The position numbers and the translations under genes were made by a program. DNA of 6,772 nucleotides from Fidelibacterota bacterium (GTDB lineage Bacteria; Fidelibacterota; Fidelibacteria; Fidelibacterales; Fidelibacteraceae). Under the pieces are notes generated by a model that saw only the letters and a program-made list of their open reading frames with translations, was not told the DNA's origin and searched no databases. The stretch covers positions 1 to 6,772 of the forward strand of contig JAOZRH010000111.1 in assembly GCA_029931905.1 (NCBI GenBank), read 5' to 3'. Positions 5,223-6,772 of the stretch are shown here, piece by piece; position 1 is the first letter of the stretch; the number at the start of each line of letters is the position of its first letter.

Positions 5223-6772
5223 ATGGATTATAAAAAAAAGATAACATTAATACTGTTAATTATTGTTAGTACTATAACTTTTGCTTTTTCTAAAGATGCA
5301 AAAATTAAAGGTATAGTATCTGTGCAATCAGAAAAAGAGGTTATTAACGAGGCATTAATAGTTTTAGAAGATCCAAAAAATGATGATTTTAAGATGGAAT
5401 CAATGACGGATAATAGTGGATATTTTGAAATTCGACATGTCCCTGCTGGAGTATATAAAATTGCTGCCCTAAAAGATGGTTTTTTTAGTAATAGTATATT
5501 CGACTTAAAAATTAGAGATGGACAAACTTATAATTTGAAAATAAAATTGATTAAATGTGAGGGTAAGCGAAATCTTGAATATTGTTTTATGATTGGTGGG
5601 GTTGAAGTGGAAGCACAAGAAAAAGAAATCATTCCAAATGAGGTTGCAACTACAAGAAAAATCAGTTCTGGTGAAGTTGAACATATGCAAGCATCAAGTT
5701 TGGGAGATGTTTTATCTCTCGTTCCGGGAGTTGAAAAATCTAATAATCCCGGTTTATCAAAATCAAGTAGTGTTGGTTTACGATCGGTTTCGGTTAGTGG
5801 AACAGCTGGAATTATGGAATCTTTTGGAAGTACTGTAATTGTAGATGAAAATGAAATGTCCGATGATGGAAGTGCTTCTTCGTCTGGTCGTGGTGGAATT
5901 GATTTGAGAACTATACCAGCAGATAATATTGAGTCAGTTGAAGTTATTACTGGAATTCCATCTGTAGAATACGGAAACTTTGCAAATGGAATAATTAAAG
6001 TTAAAACAAAATCTGGTTCGGTTTCCCCAAAATTTAAAGCTAAATTGAATCCAGATACTAAAACCGCAAGTTTCAGTAATGGGCATAAACTCGGAAAAAC
6101 TGTATTAGATTATCATTTAAATTATGGATATAGTGAAAGAAACTTACGAATTGATGGAGACGAATATCATAGAATTTATGCAAAGGGAACATATTCAATT
6201 AACGACAGTTTTGATAAATTAAAATTAAAATTCAACTCTAGTTTTACTAAAACTTTAGACAATGAAGAAGCAACTGGTCCGTGGAAAACAAGAGATTATG
6301 ATCATGGTTATAGAGTAATGGGTAATATGTCTGCAAAATATGAAAAAACAGAAGACAAAAAATATAAATTTTATTTAGGAGTTAATCTTAAAAATAAAAA
6401 GGAATTTAATGAAAAATGGGTAAATGATCAATTGCTTGTTAATATTGACACTACTTTTTATGATACAACGGGAACAGGTCAAATAATTGCTAACGATACG
6501 ACAATTCAAAAAATGGAACCCGGTTATATCGGTAAAAAAAGTGTAGTTGGTCAAAGTTGGTCAATTAATAGTAAAATACAACGAAGAGTCAAAAGACAAA
6601 TTGGAACAATGAATAACAACTTTTTAAGTGGAATTGAAGTAGATTACGATACTGATAAGGGCGAAGGATTAACACTTGATTCAACTCTTAATTATTATGG
6701 ATTATATTCTGGGAAAAGATCATATTCTTATGATGATTATGATGCACTTAATTCATGGAGTGCTTATATTGA
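5223..6772 (+). CDS. TonB-dependent outer-membrane receptor, N-terminal part (runs off the window)
   Basis: The frame is open from ATG 5223 to the window edge: 516 full codons and no stop, so the 3' end is missing because of the window and not because the gene is broken. The start has only a weak purine-rich site (AGAAGAGA, 5213-5220). Residues 1-23 form a signal peptide (KKK, hydrophobic core, likely cut after AFS). Residues 27-108 resemble a carboxypeptidase-regulatory-like beta domain, with TDNSGYFEIRHVPAGVYKI at 62-80. The plug spans about 125-265, with SLGDVLSLVPGVEKS at 159-173, IPADNIESVEVITG at 231-244 and VEYGNFANGIIKVKTKSG at 248-265. From about 266 on, alternating aromatic strands (LDYHLNYGYS, YKFYLGVNLK) are the start of the 22-strand barrel. 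Such receptors take up siderophores, vitamins, glycans or peptides using TonB energy. The ligand is not evident. It is divergent from the ABC operon, 167 bases away. Confidence 0.9.
   Translation, partial: MDYKKKITLILLIIVSTITFAFSKDAKIKGIVSVQSEKEVINEALIVLEDPKNDDFKMESMTDNSGYFEIRHVPAGVYKIAALKDGFFSNSIFDLKIRDGQTYNLKIKLIKCEGKRNLEYCFMIGGVEVEAQEKEIIPNEVATTRKISSGEVEHMQASSLGDVLSLVPGVEKSNNPGLSKSSSVGLRSVSVSGTAGIMESFGSTVIVDENEMSDDGSASSSGRGGIDLRTIPADNIESVEVITGIPSVEYGNFANGIIKVKTKSGSVSPKFKAKLNPDTKTASFSNGHKLGKTVLDYHLNYGYSERNLRIDGDEYHRIYAKGTYSINDSFDKLKLKFNSSFTKTLDNEEATGPWKTRDYDHGYRVMGNMSAKYEKTEDKKYKFYLGVNLKNKKEFNEKWVNDQLLVNIDTTFYDTTGTGQIIANDTTIQKMEPGYIGKKSVVGQSWSINSKIQRRVKRQIGTMNNNFLSGIEVDYDTDKGEGLTLDSTLNYYGLYSGKRSYSYDDYDALNSWSAYI

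Noticed and set aside
5505..5838. A minus-strand frame (5505-5690) and a plus-strand frame (5593-5838) in the receptor region.
   Set aside because: Both overlap the receptor gene, whose signal peptide, plug motifs and 516 uninterrupted codons mark the true frame.

Overview
This is an AT-rich (roughly 30% GC by eye) bacterial window. A TonB-dependent outer-membrane receptor marks the organism as Gram-negative. An exporter accessory protein resembling a family I know from Bacteroidota, AAGGA-type ribosome sites and TAnnTTTG-like promoter elements point to the Fibrobacterota-Chlorobiota-Bacteroidota superphylum. The bifurcating-type electron transfer flavoprotein suggests an anaerobe. Species cannot be assigned from the sequence alone.

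Layout. Positions 69-2037 (minus strand) hold etfB followed by etfA, the two subunits of an electron transfer flavoprotein. The etfA product carries an N-terminal ferredoxin-like domain. A plausible start of the next operon gene lies at the very left edge (ATG at 4-2). Positions 2038-2230 are a non-coding gap with a candidate etfB promoter. Positions 2231-5055 (minus strand) are a three-gene operon, in transcription order: an ABC ATPase, a six-helix ABC-2-type permease, and a 413-residue membrane-anchored protein with a large extracytoplasmic domain (DUF4857-like). The gaps are 9 and 17 bases, and each gene has its own AAGGA or AGAGGA ribosome site. Positions 5056-5222 are a divergent intergenic region with candidate promoters for both sides. 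From 5223 to the right edge (plus strand) an open reading frame with no stop inside the window encodes the first 516 residues of a TonB-dependent receptor: signal peptide, carboxypeptidase-regulatory-like domain, plug and start of the barrel.

How the genes work together. EtfB and EtfA should form a heterodimer that takes electrons from NADH, bifurcates them through flavin, and exchanges them with ferredoxin and a CoA-ester or lactate-type dehydrogenase. The partner dehydrogenase is probably just off the left edge. The ABC trio looks like one exporter-like complex: the permease has almost no periplasmic mass and the third protein supplies it. The substrate is unknown. No functional link between the trio and the receptor is shown beyond their divergent arrangement.

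Most notable points: the EtfA ferredoxin domain has lost all four ligands of one iron-sulfur cluster while keeping all four of the other; the ABC ATPase has Asp in place of the catalytic Glu and altered Q-loop and signature motifs; and the ABC/permease/DUF4857-like trio has no assigned function that I know of. I saw no tRNA, rRNA, CRISPR array, insertion sequence or long repeat.
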